DNA of 17,091 nucleotides from JAMOAW01 sp039908535 (GTDB taxonomy: Bacteria > Pseudomonadota > Magnetococcia > Magnetococcales > JADFZT01), in assembly GCA_039908535.1 (NCBI GenBank), contig JAMOAW010000089.1, positions 1 to 17,091 on the forward strand, in the 5' to 3' direction. Each line of letters starts with the position of its first letter. Position 1 is the stretch's first letter. The notes beneath the pieces were generated by a model. It saw nothing but the letters and a program-made list of their open reading frames with translations, ran no database searches and had not been told where the DNA came from. The translations under genes and the position numbers were made by a program. Shown in pieces: positions 6,573 through 14,038 of the stretch.

Positions 6573-8903
6573 TCATTGGTCAGAATAATCGGTGTAGGGC
6601 CTATCCAACGAACCTGGACGACCACTCCAATCCAAAGAGGTAGGTGCTTCCTGAACAACAGCGGGTTGGGCAGTAGGAACCGTCACTGGCGGGGAAACAA
6701 CAGGGGAAACAACAGGAGGAACAACAGAAGGCTCCTTCACAACGGGCACCGACTCTAAAGAATCGCTCTTTTCTGGTTTTCTCTTCTCCACAACCAAAGA
6801 GACCTCCTCCTGTAAATCCTCTTTCTTCTCAGAAAGAGGCGTCGTGGCAATGGGGGGCTTCATATACGATTTTAAATCTGGAAGCAGAGGCGCACGGTCT
6901 AATTTTAATAAACCATCCTGCAAAGGAAATGCCTTCTGCTGCGCACGAATATAATCATATTTGCTTTGCGTTAAATGTAGCCCATCGCTTTCACTACGCA
7001 AAATCGAAGGCCGTAAAAAAACCAATAAATTGGTCTTGGTCTTCTTATTGGTATCATAACGAAATAAATTACCCAAAATAGGTAATTCACCCAAAAATGG
7101 CACTTTATCAGCGGTCTTCAATAAATCATCCTTGATCAATCCGCCCAAAACCAAAACCCGTCCATCCTCCACCAACACCTCAGTCTTGATCGAACGCGTA
7201 TTGGTAACCACATCCGAAGGGTTCACCGAAGAAGGGGGGGGCGTCAAGGCAGAATCTTCAAATTCAATGGCCATACGTATCGTGTCCCCCTCACTGATTT
7301 GCGGCGTCACCTTAAGTGAAAGCCCAATCTTCTCCCGTGTGATGGTCTGAAAAGGATTGCCGGTATTGTTGGTCGAATTGGTCGTAATAAAAGGAACTTC
7401 CTGACCAATCACAATCGCTGCCTCGGCATTGTCCATGGTCACAACAGAAGGAGTGGATAAAATATTGGTATGGGTATCCCTCTTTAAGGCATTTAACAAT
7501 AAAGCTATATGGGCCGCATCGGTAAAACCGACCGAAAGCCCAGACGGATTATAATTTGGGACAGTATCCGCAGCAATCTGACCACCCAAAGCAAACAATC
7601 CACCACTGATACTACCAGAAAAGTTGGTCCCCGAAACAATCCCTTGATTTTTTCCAGGACCCGCCAAAATCCCCCATTGAATCCCCAATTCCGAATTCAT
7701 CCCCGTAGAAATTTCTGCAATAATAGCCTCGACCTGCACCTGGGCCCGCCGAATATCCAATTGGCGAATCACCCCCCGCAACGTCTCATGGAAAAGAGGA
7801 GGGCCGGTAATCACCACCGCATTGGCACCCTCAAAGGCCTGTACATTGATTGGACCTACAGGCATCCCAGAGGCATCTCGTACCTCTGGAGTTTGACCCG
7901 TCGGTGTGGGTGCTTTAGCCGTAGCCGACTTACTCGAACTGACACTCTTGGTCACCTGCTTGATAAAATCTTGTCCAACATTATTTAAAATAGGAGCCAA
8001 ATCCTTGGCATTGGCAAAACGCAAATAGATCACCTCCGTATCACCAGTAGTCGCCGACACTGGGGTATCCAAATGGCTGATAATGGCGCGCATTTCAATA
8101 CGAAATCCTTTATCCCCACTCACCAAAATACTGTTGGTCCGATCATCCGCAACCAACACCGGTTGCTGCTCACCACTCGCTTTGGCATTGGTCGCAACAT
8201 TTGCTTTATTCAAAGCCTCCAGCACTCGAACCAAATCCGCAGCAGAAGCGTGTTGCAAATTGATCACCTCAATCTCACCGCTGGTGGGTTGATCCACCCG
8301 CTTGAGAATCTGCGCCAATCGCCGGACACCCTGGGCATAATCAGAAACAATCAACATATTGCTAGGAGGATAAGCCGCCAAATGACCCTTGGGAGAGACC
8401 ATCGGTCGCAACACCGCGACCAACCGTCCCGCATCCACATTCTCCAATTCAAAAACCTGAAACACCACCTCTTCCCCCAAAGAGAAATCCCCTTGTTGAG
8501 AATCCATCTGCTCGCCCTGAAATTTCATTTCAGTACTCGGCACAATCTTAATGACACCACTGGACTCCACGGCAATATACCCATGCACATCCAATATGGA
8601 CAAAAAAACCTGATATAACTCGTTAGGACTCAAAGGGTGCGCCGATACCACCGTCACTTTTCCTTTGATACCAGGATCCATCACAAAATTTTTCCCCGTC
8701 ACCTTGGCAACCGTTTCAATCAGGGTTGTCAATTCCGCTCCCTTAAGATTGAGCATGAAACTCTCTTCGGCCCAACTCAACCCGATCGGCATCAAAACGC
8801 TCAGCACCATGACGAGAACAGTACAACGCAAAAATGGACACCAAGCCCGCACCACATATAATGGTCTCATGATAAACAAAATAAGATCTAAAACCTCTAT
8901 CAT
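6573..8903 (-). CDS. gspD: Type II secretion system outer-membrane secretin GspD
   Basis: The 776-residue protein forms the outer-membrane secretin ring. A signal peptide ends LSWA-EES near residue 46; cleavage fits better if translation begins at the internal MRPLYVV (8870), but GGA before ATG 8903 favours the longer start. Domain N0 (FMLNLKGAELTTLIETVAKV) is followed by N1-N3 segments with LENVDAGRLVAVLRPMVS, INLQHASAADLVRVLEAL and IYLRFANAKDLAPILNNVGQ. The secretin core contains VPFITTN and the signature VLVLGGLIKDD...VPFLGELPILGNLFR. After the core is a roughly 140-residue tail with a Pro/Val-rich stretch (VVSPVVSPPVTVP) coded by 12-bp direct repeats. The start follows the gspC stop by 19 bases, and the gene overlaps neither neighbour. 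Confidence 0.95.
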   Translation of the reverse strand: MIEVLDLILFIMRPLYVVRAWCPFLRCTVLVMVLSVLMPIGLSWAEESFMLNLKGAELTTLIETVAKVTGKNFVMDPGIKGKVTVVSAHPLSPNELYQVFLSILDVHGYIAVESSGVIKIVPSTEMKFQGEQMDSQQGDFSLGEEVVFQVFELENVDAGRLVAVLRPMVSPKGHLAAYPPSNMLIVSDYAQGVRRLAQILKRVDQPTSGEIEVINLQHASAADLVRVLEALNKANVATNAKASGEQQPVLVADDRTNSILVSGDKGFRIEMRAIISHLDTPVSATTGDTEVIYLRFANAKDLAPILNNVGQDFIKQVTKSVSSSKSATAKAPTPTGQTPEVRDASGMPVGPINVQAFEGANAVVITGPPLFHETLRGVIRQLDIRRAQVQVEAIIAEISTGMNSELGIQWGILAGPGKNQGIVSGTNFSGSISGGLFALGGQIAADTVPNYNPSGLSVGFTDAAHIALLLNALKRDTHTNILSTPSVVTMDNAEAAIVIGQEVPFITTNSTNNTGNPFQTITREKIGLSLKVTPQISEGDTIRMAIEFEDSALTPPPSSVNPSDVVTNTRSIKTEVLVEDGRVLVLGGLIKDDLLKTADKVPFLGELPILGNLFRYDTNKKTKTNLLVFLRPSILRSESDGLHLTQSKYDYIRAQQKAFPLQDGLLKLDRAPLLPDLKSYMKPPIATTPLSEKKEDLQEEVSLVVEKRKPEKSDSLESVPVVKEPSVVPPVVSPVVSPPVTVPTAQPAVVQEAPTSLDWSGRPGSLDRPYTDYSDQ
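6691..6726. repeat. Three 12-bp direct repeats in the gspD tail
   Basis: Two exact copies of GGGGAAACAACA (6691-6714) are followed by a variant GGAGGAACAACA (6715-6726). On the coding strand they give VVPPVVSPVVSP. The repeat lies within the proline-rich C-terminal tail, a region likely to vary in length by slippage. Confidence 0.75.
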
Positions 8904-8922
8904 CGATTATCCAAACGATCCT

Positions 8923-9954
8923 TTAATGAGGAAGTGTAATATGGACGAATTGCAGTTTATTGTCACGTTTGACTTGCAAATCAATACGATCTTCGTTGGC
9001 GAGACTTTTTAAAACTTCCATCCCTTTCAAAGGATCGGTCAATTCCGTCCCATTGACCGAAGTGACAATATCCCCAGCCTTGAGGCCCAGTTGCTCTAAA
9101 AGTCCCGATTGTTCCCCTGGTTGCAAACGAAAACCAGCCATCTGACCACCACGTTGAATCGGTTCCATTTGAATCATATCAAATAAACTTTCTGGATTTT
9201 CACGAAATTGATTCAGAAGATTTTCATTCTCTTCCGTCAAAGCTGACTTTCCAACCTGAGCCAAGGTTCTCTTCTCTACAACTGAATTCTCCCCTTTTTG
9301 TGTGCTCAGAGGTGTTTTTAAATTCAAAGAATCCCGTGGCATACGCAGGGTCTCATAACGGGCACCACGTTGCAAAAGAATTCGATCAGCATACAACTTA
9401 CGCACAATCGCCTCGTTTGCCAAGGTATCGCCAACCACCGCGATCTTTTCCGAACTATCCTGCATTTTCACCAAAGCCCAACCACTACCTGTCGCCGAAT
9501 GATGCGCAAGAACCACCCCCAACAGCGTTAAATCCAGCCGGGTATCTGGCGCATCCTCTTCAGGAACAGAGACCGCAACAGCTGGTGAAACGGGCATTTT
9601 ATCGACCAATGGCGGAATTTTCCCAAATAAATCAAAACCTGTTATCTGTTTACTCCCTTTCTCAAGGATCACCTCCTTTGGCAACGCCGCACCCAAAGAG
9701 CTCTTCTTCTGCTCCAAAGAGTATCGCAAAGCCCCCGTCCCCAACATCTGCCACGTCAAATCAGCCATATCATGGGCCAACAGTAAAATAATAAGCACAT
9801 TGAGTCCCGATGCCAAATGACGAATCCAACGATCCCTAACCCCATGGCCAAAACCCGACGACAGGTGCGATCTGATCGAAAACAAACGCCCGGAATCCTT
9901 TCGCTGAACAGTCGAATGCGATACTTTTGTCAAGGTGCGTCTTAAAACACTCAT
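8923..9954 (-). CDS. gspC: Type II secretion system inner-membrane protein GspC
   Basis: The 343-residue protein matches GspC, which links the inner-membrane platform to the secretin. A short basic cytoplasmic part is followed by one membrane segment (about residues 47-66, LASGLNVLIILLLAHDMADL). The homology region (LDLTLLGVVLAHH, SGWALVKMQDSSEKIAVVGD, then ILLQRGARYETLRM) binds the GspD N0 domain in known systems. A C-terminal PDZ domain (about 255-335) contains GGQMAGFRLQPG, LGLKAGDIVTSVNGTELTDP and VLKSLANEDRIDLQVKRD. ATG 9954 has a strong ribosome site GAGGAGG a few bases upstream. It is the first gene of gspC-D-E. The repeat at 9967-10107 lies directly before it, so its promoter must be inside or beyond the repeat. 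Genes gspF to gspN are not next to it. Confidence 0.92.
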   Translation of the reverse strand: MSVLRRTLTKVSHSTVQRKDSGRLFSIRSHLSSGFGHGVRDRWIRHLASGLNVLIILLLAHDMADLTWQMLGTGALRYSLEQKKSSLGAALPKEVILEKGSKQITGFDLFGKIPPLVDKMPVSPAVAVSVPEEDAPDTRLDLTLLGVVLAHHSATGSGWALVKMQDSSEKIAVVGDTLANEAIVRKLYADRILLQRGARYETLRMPRDSLNLKTPLSTQKGENSVVEKRTLAQVGKSALTEENENLLNQFRENPESLFDMIQMEPIQRGGQMAGFRLQPGEQSGLLEQLGLKAGDIVTSVNGTELTDPLKGMEVLKSLANEDRIDLQVKRDNKLQFVHITLPH

Positions 9955-9966
9955 ACCCCCTCCTCA

Positions 9967-10107
9967 GAACATGATGCCCTTTGGGCAAAAAAATCAAAAA
10001 CAAAACCCTGGGGGATGAATCCCCCAGACCCCCTCTTTTTTTAAAGAATTAAAAAAAAGAGGGGGTCTGGGGGGCGGTTCTCCGCTCCCCAAGGTCTGTT
10101 CCGATAC
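9967..10107 (+). repeat. Intergenic hairpin repeat, copy 3 (best-preserved)
   Basis: It begins GAACATGATGCCCTTTGGGC and ends TTCCGATAC. A 22-bp perfect stem is formed by 10021-10042 and 10052-10073 around a 9-base loop; it joins a C-rich/T7 arm to an A7/G-rich arm. The first seven bases of the left arm (CCCCCAG) can instead pair with CTGGGGG at 10008-10014, so two hairpins exclude each other. Further on, GGGGGGCGGTTCTCCGCTCC can form a third small hairpin. The copy at 2030-2183 is the same element in reverse. It lies between the gspC ribosome site and the dsrP terminator. Confidence 0.85.
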
Positions 10108-10191
10108 ACAAATAAATTTGCCGCATCACACATCCCATCGTTCATCACAAAGCAGACATCATGCCATAAACCAAATCACAATAAATCATAT

Positions 10192-10223
10192 AAAAAAAAA
10201 GGATCCCCATGCAACGGGGATCC
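10192..10223 (-). terminator. Intrinsic terminator of dsrJOP
   Basis: On the minus strand GGATCCCC (10223-10216) and GGGGATCC (10208-10201) form a perfect 8-bp GC-rich stem with a 7-base loop. Nine T residues follow at once (10200-10192). It lies 16 bases after the dsrP stop codon, the expected place for a rho-independent terminator. Confidence 0.92.
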
Positions 10224-10239
10224 CTCTTTATCTTCGATG

Positions 10240-11445
10240 TCACAAATCAAAATTTCCACAACTATCGCAAAAAAAACATATGATATCAAGGATTCCAGGG
10301 AAGTTCCCACCCTTTAGGAACCCCAAAACATAAATCAATCCAACGATCCCCACACCACCCAAACCAAGTCCAAACTCAACCAAAGAGGGGGTGTAGGTGG
10401 CCATTTGACCATCAAGAAAAGAACTGCTCACTTCATAACCAGGAAACAAAGTTAAAGGATAGGTCTGACCAGCAAGCAAAACATGAGCCACGTAAGAAAT
10501 TTCACCGATCACAATCAAGGCCGATGCAAACATAATCCCCCCTTCGGTATTTCCCGTCGCTGGATTGAATAAGGTCAATAGAGGGAATAAAATACCAATC
10601 AATACAACCCCCCCCCAATATAACCAACTCATAGATCCACCCAAAAGCCAATTCTCCACATCGTAAGAGGCTGGAGAATAAAATTTGGTAAACTTTTCAA
10701 CAATCAACATATAAAAAACCAAAAACACAAAAAAGATCATCGCATTACGCAGGGCAAACAATACCCGCATGTCAAACTCCCGGTTCGTCAACCGAAAAGT
10801 CGTCACCAACAATAAAATACTCAGTGCTGTCCCAGAGGTCAAAGAGTAGGCAACAAAGGTTGGACCCGTAATAGCCGAATGAAAAACCTCTCGTGCTTGG
10901 ATAACCCCAAAAATAGAACCTGTGCCCGTCGTCAAAATCAAACGCCATCCAAAAGCGGCCGAACCAATCAATTTGGTATATTGGGGTTTTTCAAACATGC
11001 TCCAAAGATATAAGGAACAAAGCATAAAAAATCCAGTATATAACAATACATTCCAGGAGAACATCGAGCGAAAATTATAATGCAGCATCGCCAACAGCAT
11101 ACGATCAGGACGACCCAAATCAAGCAATAAAACCGCCAACCCACCCGCCAACAATGCGATAGATAAAAAAGCCGAAAAACGAGTGAATTGCTTAAATTGA
11201 ACGGTCGCAAAAACAGTGGACATGGAACCCAAATTTAACGCCCCAGAGGCCATCACCAACAGTGAAATGGCAACCACATGGGGAACTCCCCAAACCACCT
11301 GATTGTTCATCCCCGTAATGCCATGACCAAAAATTTCAATGGCCAAAAAACAACCCGCCCCAATCAACACCAAGAACACCAAACCTCCCAGCAATTTATA
11401 AAATCTCGGAGAGCGACCTTCTATGGCGGAATATTCGCTGATCAT
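10240..11445 (-). CDS. dsrP: DsrP, NrfD-like quinol-oxidising membrane subunit of DsrMKJOP
   Basis: The 401-residue protein is a polytopic membrane protein of the NrfD/PsrC family with about ten hydrophobic segments. Visible signatures include the N-terminal FYKLLGGLVFLVLIGAGCFL, VVWGVPHVVAISLLVMASGA, LLLDLGRPDRM and the region NFRSMFSWNVLLYTGFF, all typical of DsrP. It exchanges electrons with the quinone pool and docks the periplasmic ferredoxin DsrO. Its start (ATG 11445, preceded by GGGAAATGGAAG) is 32 bases after the dsrO stop. The order J-O-P is that of the classical dsr operon. The last 15 residues include CFFCDSC, a Cys-rich hydrophilic end I do not recall from the family; a frameshift near 10290-10310 would give a different, hydrophobic end. 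A terminator follows. Confidence 0.9.
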   Translation of the reverse strand: MISEYSAIEGRSPRFYKLLGGLVFLVLIGAGCFLAIEIFGHGITGMNNQVVWGVPHVVAISLLVMASGALNLGSMSTVFATVQFKQFTRFSAFLSIALLAGGLAVLLLDLGRPDRMLLAMLHYNFRSMFSWNVLLYTGFFMLCSLYLWSMFEKPQYTKLIGSAAFGWRLILTTGTGSIFGVIQAREVFHSAITGPTFVAYSLTSGTALSILLLVTTFRLTNREFDMRVLFALRNAMIFFVFLVFYMLIVEKFTKFYSPASYDVENWLLGGSMSWLYWGGVVLIGILFPLLTLFNPATGNTEGGIMFASALIVIGEISYVAHVLLAGQTYPLTLFPGYEVSSSFLDGQMATYTPSLVEFGLGLGGVGIVGLIYVLGFLKGGNFPGILDIICFFCDSCGNFDL

Positions 11446-11477
11446 CTTCCATTTCCCATCTTAAAATAAGTGGACTT

Positions 11478-12224
11478 CTACAAACCCTGATAATAAACCT
11501 GAGGTTTAAGCCCTAAATCAGGGCGAATCGTTTGCGTTTTAACTTCACGAACCCGTTTGGCAATCTCAGAATTGGGATCATTGAGATCCCCAAAAATCAT
11601 GCTGGCCTCCCCCGAATTTTGACAGGCGGCAACACAAGCTGGTTGCTTCCCAGCATCCACGAGGTGCACACAAAAGGTGCATTTTTCTACCACACCCATG
11701 GCGCGAATTGGAACATCAGGATTGCCATCTTTAGGAAAAGAGGTTTCATGGTAGACCAAAGAACGGGCTTTATAAGGACACGCAATCATGCAATAACGAC
11801 AGCCAATGCAACGATGCTTGTCCACCAAAACAATCCCATCTTTTCGCACAAAAGAGGCGGCTGTGGGACAAACATGAACACATGGCGGATTTTCACAATG
11901 GTTGCACAGAACAGGCAGCGTAACAGTAGGCCGATGGTGGCTCTTGTCACGAATTTCAACTTTGCGGATCCAATGAATATCCCGATTAGGATCCCCAAAA
12001 ATGGGTACGTTATTTTCAACTCGACAGGCACGCGTACAAGCCGTGCAATCCGTCGAACATTTATTGACATCCACCAGCATGGCCCAACGTCGCCCCTCTT
12101 TGGCCTCGGTTCTGGTGGGAGCCGCAATCAAATGCACTCCTGGAGCCAAAAGCGTGGCTGCAACAACGGTGGTGCCCAATCCAAGAACTGTTCTTCTATC
12201 CATGGTCATGGTCTCACGCCCCAT
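11478..12224 (-). CDS. dsrO: DsrO, Tat-exported periplasmic iron-sulfur protein of DsrMKJOP
   Basis: The 248-residue protein begins with a twin-arginine signal (MDRRTVLGLGTTVVAATLLA), so it is folded before export. Its ferredoxin part has four cysteine groups, CSTDCTACTRAC, CNHCENPPCVHVC, CIGCRYCMIAC and CTFC...CVAAC, enough for several [4Fe-4S] clusters of the DmsB/PsrB/DsrO type. It passes electrons between the cytochrome DsrJ and membrane protein DsrP on the periplasmic side. ATG 12224 is given as start; in-frame ATGs at 12209 and 12203 also keep the whole Tat signal, and the last has GTGAG about nine bases upstream. The gene lies 76 bases after dsrJ and 32 before dsrP. Confidence 0.94.
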   Translation of the reverse strand: MGRETMTMDRRTVLGLGTTVVAATLLAPGVHLIAAPTRTEAKEGRRWAMLVDVNKCSTDCTACTRACRVENNVPIFGDPNRDIHWIRKVEIRDKSHHRPTVTLPVLCNHCENPPCVHVCPTAASFVRKDGIVLVDKHRCIGCRYCMIACPYKARSLVYHETSFPKDGNPDVPIRAMGVVEKCTFCVHLVDAGKQPACVAACQNSGEASMIFGDLNDPNSEIAKRVREVKTQTIRPDLGLKPQVYYQGL

Positions 12225-12300
12225 TTATTTTTTTAGGAAATATCTAGAATCTAAATCAATTTCAAGTCAAAAGAGATCCCTAAAAAAATCAAAAAATTCA

Positions 12301-12633
12301 TTAAGGGTAGTTATGGCATTGAAAACAATCAGGTGCCACACCAACATAGGTATGACAACGATCACAAAAACGGGCCCTGCTCGTATGACACGATTTGCAA
12401 TTACGCAAACTCTCTTCAGGGACACGTACTCCTTCCCGCACGGTTAACTCACGTTGATGCAGGAGATAATCCATGTGATTACGCCGCATCCATTCGGTGG
12501 GTCGAATGCAGTTTTCACCCTTGGCTTTTTCCAATTCTGGTGCAGAACCCGCATGAAGGAAACCTGTAAAACCAATCATACCCACCAAAATTGAAAAAAT
12601 TAACAGCATCTGGACTGGTCGCAACCAAACCAC
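12301..12633 (-). CDS. dsrJ: DsrJ, periplasmic triheme cytochrome c of DsrMKJOP
   Basis: The 110-residue protein has a hydrophobic N-terminal signal or anchor (about residues 8-27) and three heme-c motifs: CKSCH (79-83), CDRCH (90-94) and CFQCH (103-107). Cys42 in the segment ENCIRPTEWMRRNHM matches the cysteine that serves as an unusual axial heme ligand in characterised DsrJ proteins. The start is GTG at 12633 with a strong GAGGAGG seven bases upstream. It is the first gene of the dsrJOP group here; in the classical order dsrC, dsrM, dsrK and dsrL lie between dsrH and dsrJ, but here there is only a repeat element. Its role is taken from the family: electron transfer, possibly with a sulfur substrate, in the periplasm. 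Confidence 0.93.
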   Translation of the reverse strand: MVWLRPVQMLLIFSILVGMIGFTGFLHAGSAPELEKAKGENCIRPTEWMRRNHMDYLLHQRELTVREGVRVPEESLRNCKSCHTSRARFCDRCHTYVGVAPDCFQCHNYP

Positions 12634-12657
12634 GGCAACGCCTCCTCTTCAATTTTT

Positions 12658-12747
12658 GAACATGATGCCCTGCGGGCAAAAAGTCAAAGACAAAACCTTC
12701 ATAAGGGAACGTCACCGCTACCCAAAGGTTTTGATTTTTTCCGATAC
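12658..12747 (+). repeat. Intergenic hairpin repeat, copy 4 (short form) at the dsrH-dsrJ junction
   Basis: The element starts GAACATGATGCCCTGCGGGC and ends TTGATTTTTTCCGATAC, as in the longer copies, but lacks the long C/T-A/G hairpin. Its middle has CAAAACCTT (12691-12699) facing AAGGTTTTG (12725-12733), a 9-bp inverted repeat. It occupies most of the 130-base gap between the dsrH stop and the dsrJ start. Confidence 0.8.
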
Positions 12748-12763
12748 CTAAAAAAACGCCAAT

Positions 12764-13057
12764 TTACAACCAAGCGTGGGTCTTGTGCTTTTCAACCAAT
12801 TCCACAAAACCATTATAATCAGTAACCTGAACACCCGATATCAACTGATTTAAACCCCGTGCTTTAATATCCGCACTGAGTGCAAAAACCTCATTGTTTT
12901 TCAAAACTTTTTCAATCATGTTGGATTTAGACGTTGCCTCTTTCGCCGCATAGACACCATCTTCCAACAACAGCAGAACATCTCCCGGAAGGATAAACCG
13001 CAGGCAGCTTTCCAGGGTATCGTTACCGAAAGGGGATTTGTTGACCGTATGAAGCAT
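12764..13057 (-). CDS. dsrH: DsrH, subunit of the DsrEFH sulfur-transfer complex
   Basis: The 97-residue protein begins MLHTVNKSPFGNDTLESCLR and ends QVTDYNGFVELVEKHKTHAW-L, the pattern of DsrH/TusB. Cys18 aligns with the conserved DsrH cysteine. EDGVYAA and DIKARGL are also typical. It forms the alpha2-beta2-gamma2 hexamer with DsrE and DsrF, which accepts sulfur from TusA and passes it to DsrC in sulfur oxidisers. The frame is open to a TTG at 13078, but ATG 13057 with AGAGG four bases upstream gives the family's usual start. It lies 39 bases after dsrF. No DsrC gene follows it, unlike in the Allochromatium operon. Confidence 0.94.
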   Translation of the reverse strand: MLHTVNKSPFGNDTLESCLRFILPGDVLLLLEDGVYAAKEATSKSNMIEKVLKNNEVFALSADIKARGLNQLISGVQVTDYNGFVELVEKHKTHAWL

Positions 13058-13096
13058 GCCACCTCTCTTATAAATCAAACCGTTATAAAGAAAACT

Positions 13097-13498
13097 TTAA
13101 AAGACGAGAATATTGTGTTGCTCGCTCATCATCGCTGCAATGGCATCGGAATCCAATATTTGTGGTTTAATGGGTTCCTCGGTATCTTCGTCTTCACCAA
13201 TGACCAAAAGATCCTCTTCGGTCATACCTCTCTCTTCCATGGATGTACGATCCACAAAAATTTTGCTAATCTCGTAGTCCACCATGACACCATAGGTTGC
13301 CGCAAATCCCTTGATGCCCAGTTCTTTGGTATCCTGCCCATTTTTAAGAGCAAATACACCATCGTCGATAAACACCACCGAGATGTCAGCATCATAAGCT
13401 GCCATGATTAATTTGACCTCAAGCCCTTCATACACATAGATGGTGCCATGTGGGGCTTTGCGGACAGTAAACATGATTTTTTTAACTTCTTCCGCCAT
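13097..13498 (-). CDS. dsrF: DsrF, subunit of the DsrEFH sulfur-transfer complex
   Basis: The 133-residue protein begins MAEEVKKIMFTVRKAPHGTI, then has YEGLEVKLIMAAYDADISVV, FIDDGVFALKNGQDT and VDYEISKIFVDRTSMEERGM. This matches DsrF/TusC closely, including the K-A-P-x-G-T-I-Y and D-D-G-V motifs. Like other DsrF proteins it has no conserved cysteine and serves as a structural partner of DsrE and DsrH in the cytoplasm. ATG 13498 is chosen over an upstream TTG at 13516 because GGAG sits eight bases before it; the intergenic gap to dsrE is then 14 bases. Confidence 0.94.
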   Translation of the reverse strand: MAEEVKKIMFTVRKAPHGTIYVYEGLEVKLIMAAYDADISVVFIDDGVFALKNGQDTKELGIKGFAATYGVMVDYEISKIFVDRTSMEERGMTEEDLLVIGEDEDTEEPIKPQILDSDAIAAMMSEQHNILVF

Positions 13499-13512
13499 TT
13501 GTTTTTCTCCAC

Positions 13513-13869
13513 TCAATCCCCGAAGACGACCATACGGTCTGCCTCAATGGCCATCATCGTCAACTGCCCCAAACCAGAAATACGTACATTGGGAACCAAA
13601 ACCTCATCTACAATTCCCCGACGCTTGGCGGCGGCAATACATACCACGATATCAATCCCTTTGGCTCCCAATTGCGACCAACGATTGGCAATATGCCGAT
13701 CATCCTGGGGGGGTTCCATCAGTTTTGTCACGTTGTAGACGCCATCATGGTAGAAAAAAATTCCCCGTATTTCATGACCTCTTTCAATTGCCGCCAATAT
13801 AAAATTGTAGGCACTGTCAGAAGCCTCATGATTATAGGGGCCTTCATAGATGCAAACTGCTAGTTTCAT
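13513..13869 (-). CDS. dsrE: DsrE, catalytic-cysteine subunit of the DsrEFH sulfur-transfer complex
   Basis: The 118-residue protein shows MKLAVCIYEGPYNHEASDSA, FFYHDGVYNVTKL, PPQDDRHIANRW and DIVVCIAAAKRRGIVD. Cys77 equals the active persulfide-carrying Cys78 of Allochromatium DsrE. The C-terminal ISGLGQL...ADRMVVFGD is a DsrE signature. From memory the family is about 130 residues; the difference lies in the loop after RRGIVDE, here only VLVPNV before RISGLG. ATG 13869 is preceded by AGGAGG about eleven bases upstream. A good promoter at 14010-14038 starts the dsrE-F-H unit. The active cysteine plus the dsrN/dsrJOP context argues for DsrE and against TusD of tRNA thiolation. Confidence 0.95.
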   Translation of the reverse strand: MKLAVCIYEGPYNHEASDSAYNFILAAIERGHEIRGIFFYHDGVYNVTKLMEPPQDDRHIANRWSQLGAKGIDIVVCIAAAKRRGIVDEVLVPNVRISGLGQLTMMAIEADRMVVFGD

Positions 13870-14009
13870 TTCAAAAACGACCTCCTAATACCTCTTGGAG
13901 CATTTTCCAGTCAGCCAATCCAACTTATAACCCAAGTTAAAAAATCCAAACCGGGTGTTTAAACAGAATCGGTAGAACCAATATTAGAACATACTGAAGT
14001 AGAAGTGCA

Positions 14010-14038
14010 AAAATAGGAGAAGTTTCCCCCCCTGTCAA
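14010..14038 (-). promoter_or_regulatory. Predicted sigma70-type promoter for dsrEFH
   Basis: On the minus strand a perfect TTGACA (14038-14033) is separated by exactly 17 bases from TATTTT (14015-14010), four of six to the -10 consensus. The -35 box overlaps the last codons and stop of dsrN. The spacer opens with seven G residues. The likely RNA start, near 14003, leaves a leader of about 135 bases before dsrE; I see no riboswitch or strong hairpin in it. Confidence 0.6.

Noticed and set aside
8073..8618. Long plus-strand open frames opposite gspD and gspC
   Set aside because: They mirror well-conserved secretin and GspC coding sequence and show Arg/His-rich, family-less translations.
11532..12236. 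234-codon plus-strand open frame opposite dsrO
   Set aside because: The minus strand codes for a complete Tat-signal ferredoxin with all Cys motifs; the plus frame has no family features.
12764..13869. Reading dsrEFH as tusDCB of tRNA 2-thiolation
   Set aside because: All three are homologous to Tus proteins, but DsrE Cys77, DsrH Cys18, the DsrF sequence and the adjacent dsrN and dsrJOP support the sulfur-oxidation set.
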